NCBI GenBank assembly: GCA_902632665.1
Contig: CACPDT010000004.1
Coordinates: forward strand, 1 to 42,521
Origin: an uncultured Pelagibacteraceae bacterium
GTDB taxonomy: Bacteria; Pseudomonadota; Alphaproteobacteria; Pelagibacterales; Pelagibacteraceae
Reading direction: 5' to 3'
Length of the DNA: 42,521 nucleotides
Below, in pieces: positions 34,188 through 41,721 of the stretch. Position 1 is the first letter of the stretch, and each line of letters starts with the position of its first letter. The position numbers were made by a program, and so were the translations under genes. Under the pieces are notes generated by a model that saw only the letters and a list, made by a program, of their open reading frames with translations, did no database searches and was not told where the DNA came from.

Positions 34188-34355
34188 ATGAAACTAAAAA
34201 TACAATCAATAAAAAACTATTTTAAATCAAAGAAGGATAGGGGATTAGAACCTGTATTTTTTGAAAAGATAGGTGATCAAAAAACATCAAGAGATCAGAT
34301 GCGTGAAAACTTGATTAAAGCATTAAAAAAAAATGGTTGGACAATAAAAAAATAA
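34188..34355 (+). CDS. Small basic hypothetical protein (55 residues)
   Basis: The frame begins at ATG 34188 behind a strong AAAGGAG (34177-34183) and ends at TAA 34353-34355. The protein has about 14 lysines in 55 residues and no cysteine or membrane segment: an N-terminal basic stretch (KLKIQSIKNYFKSKK), a middle GLEPVFFEKIGDQKTS, and a C-terminal helix ending in NGWTIKK. The strong ribosome-binding site and the amphipathic helical pattern support a real gene. I do not recognise the family. It follows tctA by 82 nt and is convergent with the GT4 gene, 3 nt apart. Confidence 0.65.
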   Translation: MKLKIQSIKNYFKSKKDRGLEPVFFEKIGDQKTSRDQMRENLIKALKKNGWTIKK

Positions 34356-34358
34356 ATT

Positions 34359-35441
34359 TTAAGTCAATATTTTTTTATATTGTTCGATTGTATTAGACCA
34401 GTCGAATTTAGATGATAGCTCTTTTGCATTTTTACCAAAATGTAAATATTTTTTATTCTCAATCATAGAATTTAATGATGAATAAATTTCATCTAGATTA
34501 TTTCCATCACAGATTAATCCCGTTTTATCATGTTGAATTGCATCTGCTGCACCACCATCAACTCCACCTAATGATGGAACTCCGTATTGTGCGGCTTCTA
34601 TATAGGCTATTCCAAAACCCTCAATTGAGCTTTTATGCCTTATAGATGGCATCACAAATATATTTGATTTTGCAACCAAAGCGTTTTTAAGATCATCTGT
34701 AATTTCTTTGAAAAACATTACTTGTCCACTTAAGTCAAGTTCTTTGACTAAATCTTTTAAATTTTGCTCTTCGTCTCCATAGCCAACACAAATGTAAACT
34801 ATATTTGGATATATTTGCTTTAAGTTTCTCAGAGCCATTAATACTTTTTCATGATTTTTTCTTTTATCAAATCTAGAAACAGTAATTAAGCGTGGTGTTT
34901 TTGTTTTTAGCAAACTCTCAACTTTAATTAATGATTTTTTGTTAAGTTCTTGAGCAGGATTTATTCCTGGATTTATTACAATAACTTTTTCTTGTTCTAC
35001 ACCATTTTCAACTGCTAAGTTTTTAGTAAATTCAGAATTTGCTATTATTTTTTCTACACTATTTAAAACTTTATTTATTCTTTTATTTAAAGAGCTACCT
35101 TTAGGATGATTAATTTCTTTTCCATGTATTAAACAATACTTTTTTTTGTCAGTCTTAATTAATTCTAAACTCTTCCAATGATCAGCTATAATGCCTTGAA
35201 CTTTATTTTCTTTGACATATTCGTTAATTAATTGTGCTTTTCTTATTTTTCTCAAAAATTTAATTCCACCAACTCTTTCTATTGAGAAATTTTCATTTTT
35301 ATCAAATCGGTTATGATTTTCGTGGTAATCTGCAAAAACCTTGGTCATGAAGTTTTTGGACATTTCTTTAGCTAGTCCCCACATTAAATTTTGCATACCA
35401 CCCACCTCTGGTGGAAAAGATCTAGTGACAATCAAGTACAT
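34359..35441 (-). CDS. Glycosyltransferase family 4
   Basis: 360 residues, GT-B fold. VTRSFPPEVGGMQNLMWGLAKEM (about 4-26) is the acceptor-side loop. The donor side shows SRFDKRKNHEKVLMAL, then IVYICVGYGDEEQNLKDLV, and the EGFGIAYIEAAQYGVPSLGG motif (about 272-291) with the two conserved Glu of retaining GT4 enzymes. It probably builds a surface polysaccharide or glycolipid. Its ATG overlaps the stop of the thioredoxin-fold gene by one base, so the two are co-translated although their roles look unrelated. Confidence 0.9.
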   Translation of the reverse strand: MYLIVTRSFPPEVGGMQNLMWGLAKEMSKNFMTKVFADYHENHNRFDKNENFSIERVGGIKFLRKIRKAQLINEYVKENKVQGIIADHWKSLELIKTDKKKYCLIHGKEINHPKGSSLNKRINKVLNSVEKIIANSEFTKNLAVENGVEQEKVIVINPGINPAQELNKKSLIKVESLLKTKTPRLITVSRFDKRKNHEKVLMALRNLKQIYPNIVYICVGYGDEEQNLKDLVKELDLSGQVMFFKEITDDLKNALVAKSNIFVMPSIRHKSSIEGFGIAYIEAAQYGVPSLGGVDGGAADAIQHDKTGLICDGNNLDEIYSSLNSMIENKKYLHFGKNAKELSSKFDWSNTIEQYKKILT

Positions 35442-35995
35442 TAATTATTTTTCCACTTAATACTACATCCAGCACTAGGAATTTGGTTTTCAGGTCCTTT
35501 ACCAGTTTCAGCAATTTGTTTCATGGCTATTAATAAATCACTATCACCATTTCTTACAGGAACTAATTTTTTTAATTCTCTTAATCTTCCTCTGTATTGA
35601 AGTTCTAAATTCTTGTTGTACCCAAAGAAATCTGGAGTACATACGGCATCATAAGTTCTTGCTATCTCTTGTGTTTCATCAACTAAATAAGGGAAAGCAA
35701 ATTGATTTTTTTTGGCAAATTCAATCATATTTTCAAATGAGTCTTCAGGATAATTTTCTGCATCATTGGCACAGATTGCTACAGAACTAATTCCTAAATC
35801 TTTTAATTTTTTTGTCTCTTCAGCAATATCTTTTGTGACTGCTTTGACGTATGGACAATGATTACAAATGAACATGATTAATGTTCCATTTTCACCTTTA
35901 ACATCTTCTAAAGATAAAATTTTATTATCAGTTGATTTAAGCTTAAAGTCATGGGCCTTTTGACCAAAATCACATATTGGAGTTTGTATTGGCAT
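35441..35995 (-). CDS. Thioredoxin-fold protein (AhpC/TSA family)
   Basis: 184 residues, no signal peptide. GQKAHDFKLKSTDNKILSL opens the peroxiredoxin-like fold and MFICNHCPYVKAV (41-53) carries a CxxC, Cys44 and Cys47. CAND and the later CTPDFFGYNKNLELQYRGRL (cis-proline region) follow. The CNHCPYV family is often annotated as a thioredoxin-family or peroxiredoxin-like protein of unknown partner. A disulfide-reducing or peroxide-related role in the cytoplasm is likely. It is divergent from the carbonic-anhydrase-like gene across 20 nt. Confidence 0.85.
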   Translation of the reverse strand: MPIQTPICDFGQKAHDFKLKSTDNKILSLEDVKGENGTLIMFICNHCPYVKAVTKDIAEETKKLKDLGISSVAICANDAENYPEDSFENMIEFAKKNQFAFPYLVDETQEIARTYDAVCTPDFFGYNKNLELQYRGRLRELKKLVPVRNGDSDLLIAMKQIAETGKGPENQIPSAGCSIKWKNN

Positions 35996-36015
35996 AATGT
36001 AATAATATATAAATT

Positions 36016-36528
36016 ATGTTTTACGATTTGAAAGATAAAAAACCAAAAAACTCTGGCGAAAATTGGGTAGCACCTAATGCAGTAGTTATAGGTGATGTTA
36101 CTTTAGAAAAAAATACAAGTGTTTGGTTTAATGCTACTTTAAGAGGAGATATTGAAAATATTCATATAGGCGAGGGATCAAATGTTCAAGATGGTTGTGT
36201 ACTGCACACAGATCCTGGATGTCCTTTGAAAGTCGGAAAAGATGTAACCATTGGACATTTAGTTATGTTACATGGGTGCACGATAGGGGATAATAGCTTG
36301 ATAGGAATTGGTGCGGTTATTCTTAACAAAGCTAATATAGGAAAAAATTGTATAATTGGTGCTAAAGCTTTAATAACTGAGAATAAAGTAATACCAGATA
36401 ATTCCCTAGTAGTTGGTTCTCCAGGTAAAGTTGTAAGGGAAGTCACAGAAGAGGAAAAGCAAGCAGTTTGGGAGAATACTAAACATTATCAAGATAATTG
36501 GAAAAAATATTCTAAATCAATTTTTTGA
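36016..36528 (+). CDS. Gamma-carbonic-anhydrase-like hexapeptide-repeat protein
   Basis: 170 residues. A left-handed beta-helix is built from repeats of the I-G-x-x-x type from residue 20 to 140. The three zinc histidines of the gamma class are in place: His64 (VLHTDP), His81 (IGHLVMLHG) and His86. RGDIENIHIGEGSNVQDG (43-60) is typical of the YrdA/CaiE-like branch, in which carbonic anhydrase activity is often unproven. A C-terminal helix (EEEKQAVWENTKHYQ) closes the trimer. It is probably cytoplasmic; the reaction is likely CO2 hydration or a related one. Confidence 0.87.
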   Translation: MFYDLKDKKPKNSGENWVAPNAVVIGDVTLEKNTSVWFNATLRGDIENIHIGEGSNVQDGCVLHTDPGCPLKVGKDVTIGHLVMLHGCTIGDNSLIGIGAVILNKANIGKNCIIGAKALITENKVIPDNSLVVGSPGKVVREVTEEEKQAVWENTKHYQDNWKKYSKSIF

Positions 36529-36565
36529 AGTACCATTGTCTCTCTATTAGTTATAATATTAATTA

Positions 36566-37930
36566 TTGAAAAAATTATTACTTAATAAAATTGGAAGAAG
36601 ACAATTTTTAAAAACATCTTTATCCGGATTAGCTTTTGCAGCATTTCCAAGCATTTCTTTTTCACAATCAAATCCTGACGTAGTTGTTATTGGTGCAGGA
36701 TCATCAGGTTTAGCTGCTACAGCTGAATTAATGAGAAGAGGCATATCCGTTCTTTGTATCGAAGGTATGAATAGAATAGGTGGTAGATGTTATACTGATA
36801 TAACTTCTTTCAACGGCCTACCAGCGGATCATGGTGCACATTGGCTTCATGCTAAAAAAGGTAATGAACTATATAAATTTGGCAGAGAAAATAAAGATAA
36901 ATTTAAAATTTATAACGAACCTTCTACATCAGTTGTTTACGATGGAAAAAGTAAAGTAAGTGGAAGTACTTTTTGGAGAGTATATAAAGTAATAAAAGAA
37001 ATTTATGGCGAAGGCGGTATAGATGAGCCATTACTAAATAAAATCCCTGAAAAAATTAAAAAAAATCCTTGGTTTGATACTGCTCATGCAGCAATTAATG
37101 CTAGAGACTTTGATAATCTTTCTATAGCTGACGACAGTTTAAATTATGAAGATAATTATTGGGAAAGTGGAAATGCATTTTGCAGAGAAGGGTATGGTAC
37201 ATTGTTAGCGTATTATAGAAAAGATGTACCTGTAAAACTAAATACAATCGTAAGTGAAATTAAATGGGGTGGAAAAGGTGTACAAATTGAAACTAACAAA
37301 GGAACAATAAAAGCTAAAGCATGTATAGTAACTACATCTGTTGGTGTTCTCAGAGCAGAAAAAATAAAATTTTCACCAAAATTACATCCTAGAAAATATG
37401 AGGCTTTTGAAGGAATTACTATGGGGCCATCTAATCGAGTTATAATAGAATTTAAAAAAAAATTTGTAAGCAAATTTAAGAAAGATACTAATTTTTATTC
37501 TAAAATTAATAGTAACGGTGCAAAATCACCAGAAGGGATTGGTTATGGTTTATTAAAAATGGGTGGAACTAATTTATGTCTTTTTGCTATTAATGGAGAG
37601 TTTTCAAGAAGTTTAGAAAATGAAGGTAGCGAAGCAATGATAGATTTTGTTATTAACCAACTTAAATCAAATTTTGGTTCAAAGTTTTATGATAAATATT
37701 TTGTTAAAGCCGTAGCAACAGGTTGGAATAAAAATCCATTCACTCTAGGTGCTTACTCTGGCGCGGTACCAGGTAAAGCAAATCTAAGACCCAGATTAAA
37801 AAGGCCTGTAGGAGAAAGAATTTTCTTTGCTGGAGAAGCTACTGCTAGTGCCTATGGAACTGTTCATGGTGCTAATAGGAGTGGAATAAGAGCCGCTACT
37901 GATGTTTTTATTTCAGATGCATTAGATTAG
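36566..37930 (+). CDS. Tat-exported flavin amine oxidase
   Basis: 454 residues from a TTG at 36566; the frame has a stop just before it and no ATG would keep the export signal. GRRQFLKTSLSGLAFAAF (10-27) is a Tat signal with RRxFLK. The FAD motif VVVIGAGSSGLAATAELMRRG is at 39-59, followed by IGGRCYT and GAHWLH, and near the C-terminus FFAGEATASAYGTVHGANRSGIRAA. This is the monoamine/polyamine oxidase family, here folded with FAD in the cytoplasm and sent to the periplasm. The substrate is an amine, perhaps an extracellular polyamine; not decidable from sequence. Confidence 0.88.
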   Translation: MKKLLLNKIGRRQFLKTSLSGLAFAAFPSISFSQSNPDVVVIGAGSSGLAATAELMRRGISVLCIEGMNRIGGRCYTDITSFNGLPADHGAHWLHAKKGNELYKFGRENKDKFKIYNEPSTSVVYDGKSKVSGSTFWRVYKVIKEIYGEGGIDEPLLNKIPEKIKKNPWFDTAHAAINARDFDNLSIADDSLNYEDNYWESGNAFCREGYGTLLAYYRKDVPVKLNTIVSEIKWGGKGVQIETNKGTIKAKACIVTTSVGVLRAEKIKFSPKLHPRKYEAFEGITMGPSNRVIIEFKKKFVSKFKKDTNFYSKINSNGAKSPEGIGYGLLKMGGTNLCLFAINGEFSRSLENEGSEAMIDFVINQLKSNFGSKFYDKYFVKAVATGWNKNPFTLGAYSGAVPGKANLRPRLKRPVGERIFFAGEATASAYGTVHGANRSGIRAATDVFISDALD

Positions 37931-37953
37931 ATTTAGGAACTAACCAAGCATTA

Positions 37954-38256
37954 TTATAATACTTTCTCAAAGCCCTCAAAATTTGGTGCACCTAAGTATA
38001 AATCTTTATGTTTTCCAGCATCTTTGTGAGCAAGTCTAAATGCTTCTGATTTTGTCCAATTCCAAAAATCTTCTTTTGAATTCCATATACTATGAGATGC
38101 ATATAAAGTATGATCATCTTTTTCCTCACCTTTAACTAAATTAAAATTTTTAAAACCCGGCACTTCTTCTAAGTGAGTCTCTCTGTTTTTCCAGACATTC
38201 TCAAACTCCGTCTCTTTACCTTTTACGATCTTAAACCTATTCATTGCAATAAACAT
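37954..38256 (-). CDS. ABM-fold monooxygenase-like protein (HmoA/IsdG type)
   Basis: 100 residues, single ferredoxin-like ABM domain. MNRFKIVKGKETEFENVWKNRE, the EEVPGFKNFNLVKGEE turn, SIWNSKEDFWNWTKSEAFRLAHKDAG with the conserved Trp and the late His match heme-degrading or antibiotic-biosynthesis monooxygenase-like proteins. Heme oxygenation is possible, but most small ABM proteins have no proven activity. It is the last gene of a minus-strand run of four, 7 nt after a small membrane-protein gene whose end carries its GGAGG ribosome-binding site. Confidence 0.82.
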   Translation of the reverse strand: MFIAMNRFKIVKGKETEFENVWKNRETHLEEVPGFKNFNLVKGEEKDDHTLYASHSIWNSKEDFWNWTKSEAFRLAHKDAGKHKDLYLGAPNFEGFEKVL

Positions 38257-38263
38257 ATTCCTC

Positions 38264-38380
38264 CTAAATTTTGCCTATACCAAAAAAAGCACCCGCAATT
38301 ATTATTAACCAAATTATTCCTTTTATTAAAAAAAAAGAAAAACCACCTACTAATAAATACTTTTTAATTTTTTTTTTCAC
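38264..38380 (-). CDS. Very small single-helix membrane protein (38 residues)
   Basis: The frame begins with GTG at 38380 and ends with TAG 38266-38264. It has a basic start (MKKKIKKYLL) and one or two hydrophobic segments (VGGFSFFLI, then GIIWLIIIAGAFFGIG). The spacing suits the operon: 75 nt downstream of the PNPOx-like gene, 7 nt before the ABM gene. No strong Shine-Dalgarno precedes the GTG. The positive-inside layout and clean hydrophobic run argue for a real peptide, but the AT-rich sequence could give this by chance. Confidence 0.5.
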   Translation of the reverse strand: MKKKIKKYLLVGGFSFFLIKGIIWLIIIAGAFFGIGKI

Positions 38381-38455
38381 AAATTAAAATCTACCAATTA
38401 AAAAACATGTATCGATGCGATATTTAGACTTATATTAGATATTCAATAACTTGGT

Positions 38456-39055
38456 TTATGGAACTAGCCAAGCATTTTTGCTATTTTCAAAATCAAATTT
38501 TGCTCTTCTATGTCCTTTTGCAGCAAGATAAAGCCATTCAACAGATTTTATTTTACATTTTATTACTGTAAAATTCTTGTAACCTTCTTCACTTTGTTTC
38601 ATAGAATAATCAAAATCCTCTAATTTAGATATCATTCCAGATGTTGGTTTATCTGAGTTAGTTCCTGGAGGGCTATCAGTTAAATAGCATCTTCTGCTTA
38701 TATGCTGGGTTTTTTTCCATGAAGATTCTGTTGTAGAATTTTGATTATTAACTTCACACTCAACTTTTACTCTTAATTGTATCTTTTCTTCTTTATCGTA
38801 AAAAACTAGACAAGCTCTTTTATTTTTCTTAAGAATTTCTACTTTTGGTGATCTTAAATCAGTATGAAATTGTAATAGATTGTTTGCTCTATCTGATTTT
38901 CTAAGAACAACAATTCTTCCATCTACCTCATCTTGATGGGTACAAATAAAGACAGGAATTCTAAAAGGAGAAGCTCTATTAGTCACAGCATCATCGAGCA
39001 TAGACCAGTACTTATTTTGAATTTCCTCGAAATTTTCATAGTATGCTGGCTGCAT
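38456..39055 (-). CDS. FMN-binding pyridoxamine 5'-phosphate oxidase-like protein (Pyridox_oxase_2 type)
   Basis: 199 residues. The split-barrel flavin fold is seen in GRIVVLRKSDRANNLLQFHTDLRSPKVEILKKN and ACLVFYDKEEKIQLRVKVECEV, with the C-terminal VEWLYLAAKGHRRAKFDF segment typical of the Alr4036-like branch. It lacks the full active-site set I would expect for PdxH, so B6 synthesis should not be assumed. It could be a general FMN or F420-type reductase. It starts 3 nt after the HIBADH-family gene on the same strand. Confidence 0.8.
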   Translation of the reverse strand: MQPAYYENFEEIQNKYWSMLDDAVTNRASPFRIPVFICTHQDEVDGRIVVLRKSDRANNLLQFHTDLRSPKVEILKKNKRACLVFYDKEEKIQLRVKVECEVNNQNSTTESSWKKTQHISRRCYLTDSPPGTNSDKPTSGMISKLEDFDYSMKQSEEGYKNFTVIKCKIKSVEWLYLAAKGHRRAKFDFENSKNAWLVP

Positions 39056-39058
39056 ACA

Positions 39059-39928
39059 TTACTTTCTAAATCTTTTAATTAAGCTTGAAGTATCCCAACG
39101 ATTTCCACCTATACCTTGTACTTCTCCATAAAATTTATCAACTAATTCCGTAACAGGTAACAGAGAACCATTATTTTTAGCCTCATCCATTGCAATCTTT
39201 AAATCTTTTCTCATCCAATCAACAGCAAAACCAAAATCAAACTTATCATCAATCATTGTTTTATATCTATTTTCCATTTGCCAAGATTGTGCAGCACCTT
39301 TTGAAATTACCTCAATAACATCCTCCATGTTTAAACCAGCTTTCATTCCAAAATTTATACCTTCTGATAATCCTTGAACCAATCCAGCTATACAAATTTG
39401 GTTAACCATCTTAGCTAATTGCCCAGAGCCGGCGTTACCAAGTAGCTTCATTTTTTTGCTGTAACAATCAATTTTATCTTTCGCTTTATCAAAATCTGTT
39501 TGATCACCACCAATCATTACTGTTAGCGCACCATTTTCTGCACCGGCTTGTCCGCCTGACACTGGAGCATCTAAAGCACCAAATCCATTTTTTTTTGCAT
39601 AATCATAAATTTCTCTAGCAATTGTTGCTGATGCGGTTGTGTTATCAATATAGACTGCACCTTTCTTGATCGTTTTAAAAGCTCCTTTGTCACCGAAAGT
39701 TACTTCTTTTAAATCATTATCATTTCCAACACAGGTAAAAATATATTCGGCATCCTTCGCGGCATCAGCTGGGGTTTCCGCCATTTTACCTTTGTATTCC
39801 CCAATCCATTTTTCTGCTTTTGACTTTGTACGATTAAAAACAGTTACATTGTGACCACCTTTTGATATATATCCAGCCATTGGATAGCCCATAACACCAA
39901 GACCTATGAAAGCAACATTACAGCTCAT
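39059..39928 (-). CDS. 3-hydroxyisobutyrate dehydrogenase-family enzyme
   Basis: 289 residues. NAD(P) motif FIGLGVMGYPMAGY (8-20), substrate loop DAPVSGGQAGAENG (120-133) and catalytic Lys173 in GSGQLAKMVNQ are those of beta-hydroxyacid dehydrogenases. The family covers 3-hydroxyisobutyrate, tartronate semialdehyde, and sulfolactaldehyde reduction; the sequence does not distinguish them for me. It is cytoplasmic. It is first in the minus-strand four-gene run and divergent from the MFS gene by only 8 nt, so their promoters must lie inside each other's coding sequence. Confidence 0.88.
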   Translation of the reverse strand: MSCNVAFIGLGVMGYPMAGYISKGGHNVTVFNRTKSKAEKWIGEYKGKMAETPADAAKDAEYIFTCVGNDNDLKEVTFGDKGAFKTIKKGAVYIDNTTASATIAREIYDYAKKNGFGALDAPVSGGQAGAENGALTVMIGGDQTDFDKAKDKIDCYSKKMKLLGNAGSGQLAKMVNQICIAGLVQGLSEGINFGMKAGLNMEDVIEVISKGAAQSWQMENRYKTMIDDKFDFGFAVDWMRKDLKIAMDEAKNNGSLLPVTELVDKFYGEVQGIGGNRWDTSSLIKRFRK

Positions 39929-39936
39929 AATTTTTT

Positions 39937-41145
39937 ATGTTTAAAAGTTTAAGTTTAAAAGTAATTATATTTGGATTTATTTTTACATTTTTTTCTAGTT
40001 TTGGACAGAGTTTTTTTCTTGGTTTATTTAATTCAAGTATTAGAGAAACACTTTCAATAACTCATGGACAATTTGGCTCAATTTATGCTTCTGCAACATT
40101 GTTAAGCAGCTTTCTTTTAATTTGGGTAGGTAAAAAAATTGATGACATCAATATTTTTAGATTTGCATTATATGTAACTCTTTTGTTAGCTTTTTCATGT
40201 TTTTTCTTTTCAAAAATTTCATCAATAGTTTTTTTATTCATTGCAGTTTTCTTAATGAGGTTTTCTGGTCAAGGATTAATGTCTCATACAGCAACTACAA
40301 CGATTTCAAGGTTTTTTACTAAATCTAGGGGTAAAGCTCTAAGTATCTGTTGGTTTGGATTATCAACTGCAGAATTTATTTTACCAGTTTTAATAGTCTA
40401 TTTACTAACTTTAACTGTGTGGCAAAACATTTGGCTATTTATTTCTGTATTAATACTATTTTTTTTACCACTTATTTCTTTTGCTTTAATCAAAAATTTG
40501 AACTTTGATTCAAGAGAAGAGGTAAATGATCAAAATCTTGTTGAAAAAGAAATTAAAAATTGGACAAGAATTGAGGTTTTAAAAGATTTTAGATTTTACA
40601 TAGTTTGTTTAAATATGTTAGCAATGCCTTGGATTGCTACCGGTGTATTTGTTTATCAATCATACATAACAGAGTCAAAAGAGTGGGGTGAATTTGTCAT
40701 AGCACAATCATTTATGGCTTATTCTGCCTTATCAGTCATTACTTTATTAGGCTCTGGTTTTTTAATTGATAAATTCACTAGCAGAAAATTATTGATCTTT
40801 ATGAATATACCTTTGTTAATTTCAATGTTGGTTTTGTTTTATTTAGATATTTCTATTTCTGCTTTTATATTCCTAGGTTTAATTGGAATTTCAAATGGGC
40901 TTGCCAATGTTCTGGGGTCTTCGACTTGGGCTGAGATTTATGGCGTTAAATATATTGGATCAATTAAAGCATTAACAACAGCATTAATGGTATTTTCTAC
41001 TGCTTTTGGCACTGCTTTATTTGGATTGTTAATTGACAAAGGCTTTACAATTGAACAAATAGCAGTGATTTCATTTGTATATATTTTCTTGTCTTTAATT
41101 GCTCTGTTCTTGGTTAGAAATAGGTTAAATCCTGAGTATATTTAA
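39937..41145 (+). CDS. Major facilitator superfamily transporter
   Basis: 402 residues, 12 predicted helices in two sets of six with a hydrophilic central loop (about 186-212, rich in Lys/Glu). FGQSFFLGLFNSSIRETLSITHGQFGSIYASATLLSSFLLIWVGKKIDD (helices 1-2 and the MFS loop), RFSGQGLMSHTATTTISRFFTKSRGKALSI, and FLIDKFTSRKLL in the second half resemble the oxalate/formate or monocarboxylate branch. The substrate is probably a small organic acid. The direction of transport is not clear. The divergent HIBADH-family gene may process its substrate. Confidence 0.87.
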   Translation: MFKSLSLKVIIFGFIFTFFSSFGQSFFLGLFNSSIRETLSITHGQFGSIYASATLLSSFLLIWVGKKIDDINIFRFALYVTLLLAFSCFFFSKISSIVFLFIAVFLMRFSGQGLMSHTATTTISRFFTKSRGKALSICWFGLSTAEFILPVLIVYLLTLTVWQNIWLFISVLILFFLPLISFALIKNLNFDSREEVNDQNLVEKEIKNWTRIEVLKDFRFYIVCLNMLAMPWIATGVFVYQSYITESKEWGEFVIAQSFMAYSALSVITLLGSGFLIDKFTSRKLLIFMNIPLLISMLVLFYLDISISAFIFLGLIGISNGLANVLGSSTWAEIYGVKYIGSIKALTTALMVFSTAFGTALFGLLIDKGFTIEQIAVISFVYIFLSLIALFLVRNRLNPEYI

Positions 41146-41187
41146 ATAATCCTTGCTTTTTTTAATAACAGCTTATAGATAACCGGC

Positions 41188-41715
41188 ATGGCAAGAGTAA
41201 CAGTTGAAGATTGTATTGATAAAGTAGATAGTCCTTATGAATTAGTTTTGGTTGCAAAAGAAAGAGCAACTCAACTCAATACTGGAATAGAGCCAACTTT
41301 AGATCGTGATAACGATAAAAATACAGTTATTGCATTAAGAGAAATAGCAGAAGAAAATATCAAAGTAGATGATTTAACTGAAAGCGCTGTCTACAAACTT
41401 AGAAAACATGTTGAACAAGTTGATGATAGTGCTGAAGCAGATGAAGATGTTGGAGATGATTTTGAAAGTTTATATAAAGGAGAAATTTCAAAAAGTGGAA
41501 CACCTATTCTCCCATCTAAAAGAGCAAGAAAAGCACCTGAAAAAATTCAAGTTTCTAAGGATGATTTAGCGGAATTATCCGAAACTGCTCAGCCAGATGT
41601 ACCAGAAGCTCCTGTATCAGAAGACACTGAAGCAGAACAGGGAGATGTTTCTTTGGATCAAGTCTCTGAAAGTGAAGATAAAGCAGCAGACGATACTGAT
41701 ACTTCTAATTCTTAA
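41188..41715 (+). CDS. rpoZ: RNA polymerase omega subunit with acidic C-terminal tail
   Basis: 175 residues. [30 protein letters not shown] and the [18 protein letters not shown] segment (residues 1-58) are the alphaproteobacterial omega signature. Omega supports folding of beta prime. The usual length is about 90-130. From about residue 75 on, the chain is very acidic and low-complexity (long runs of D, E, S and P), with one basic patch near [10 protein letters not shown]. This tail is disordered and likely lineage-specific. Convergent with the CoA-transferase gene, 6 nt apart. Confidence 0.92.
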   Translation: MARVTVEDCIDKVDSPYELVLVAKERATQLNTGIEPTLDRDNDKNTVIALREIAEENIKVDDLTESAVYKLRKHVEQVDDSAEADEDVGDDFESLYKGEISKSGTPILPSKRARKAPEKIQVSKDDLAELSETAQPDVPEAPVSEDTEAEQGDVSLDQVSESEDKAADDTDTSNS

Positions 41716-41721
41716 AGTTTA

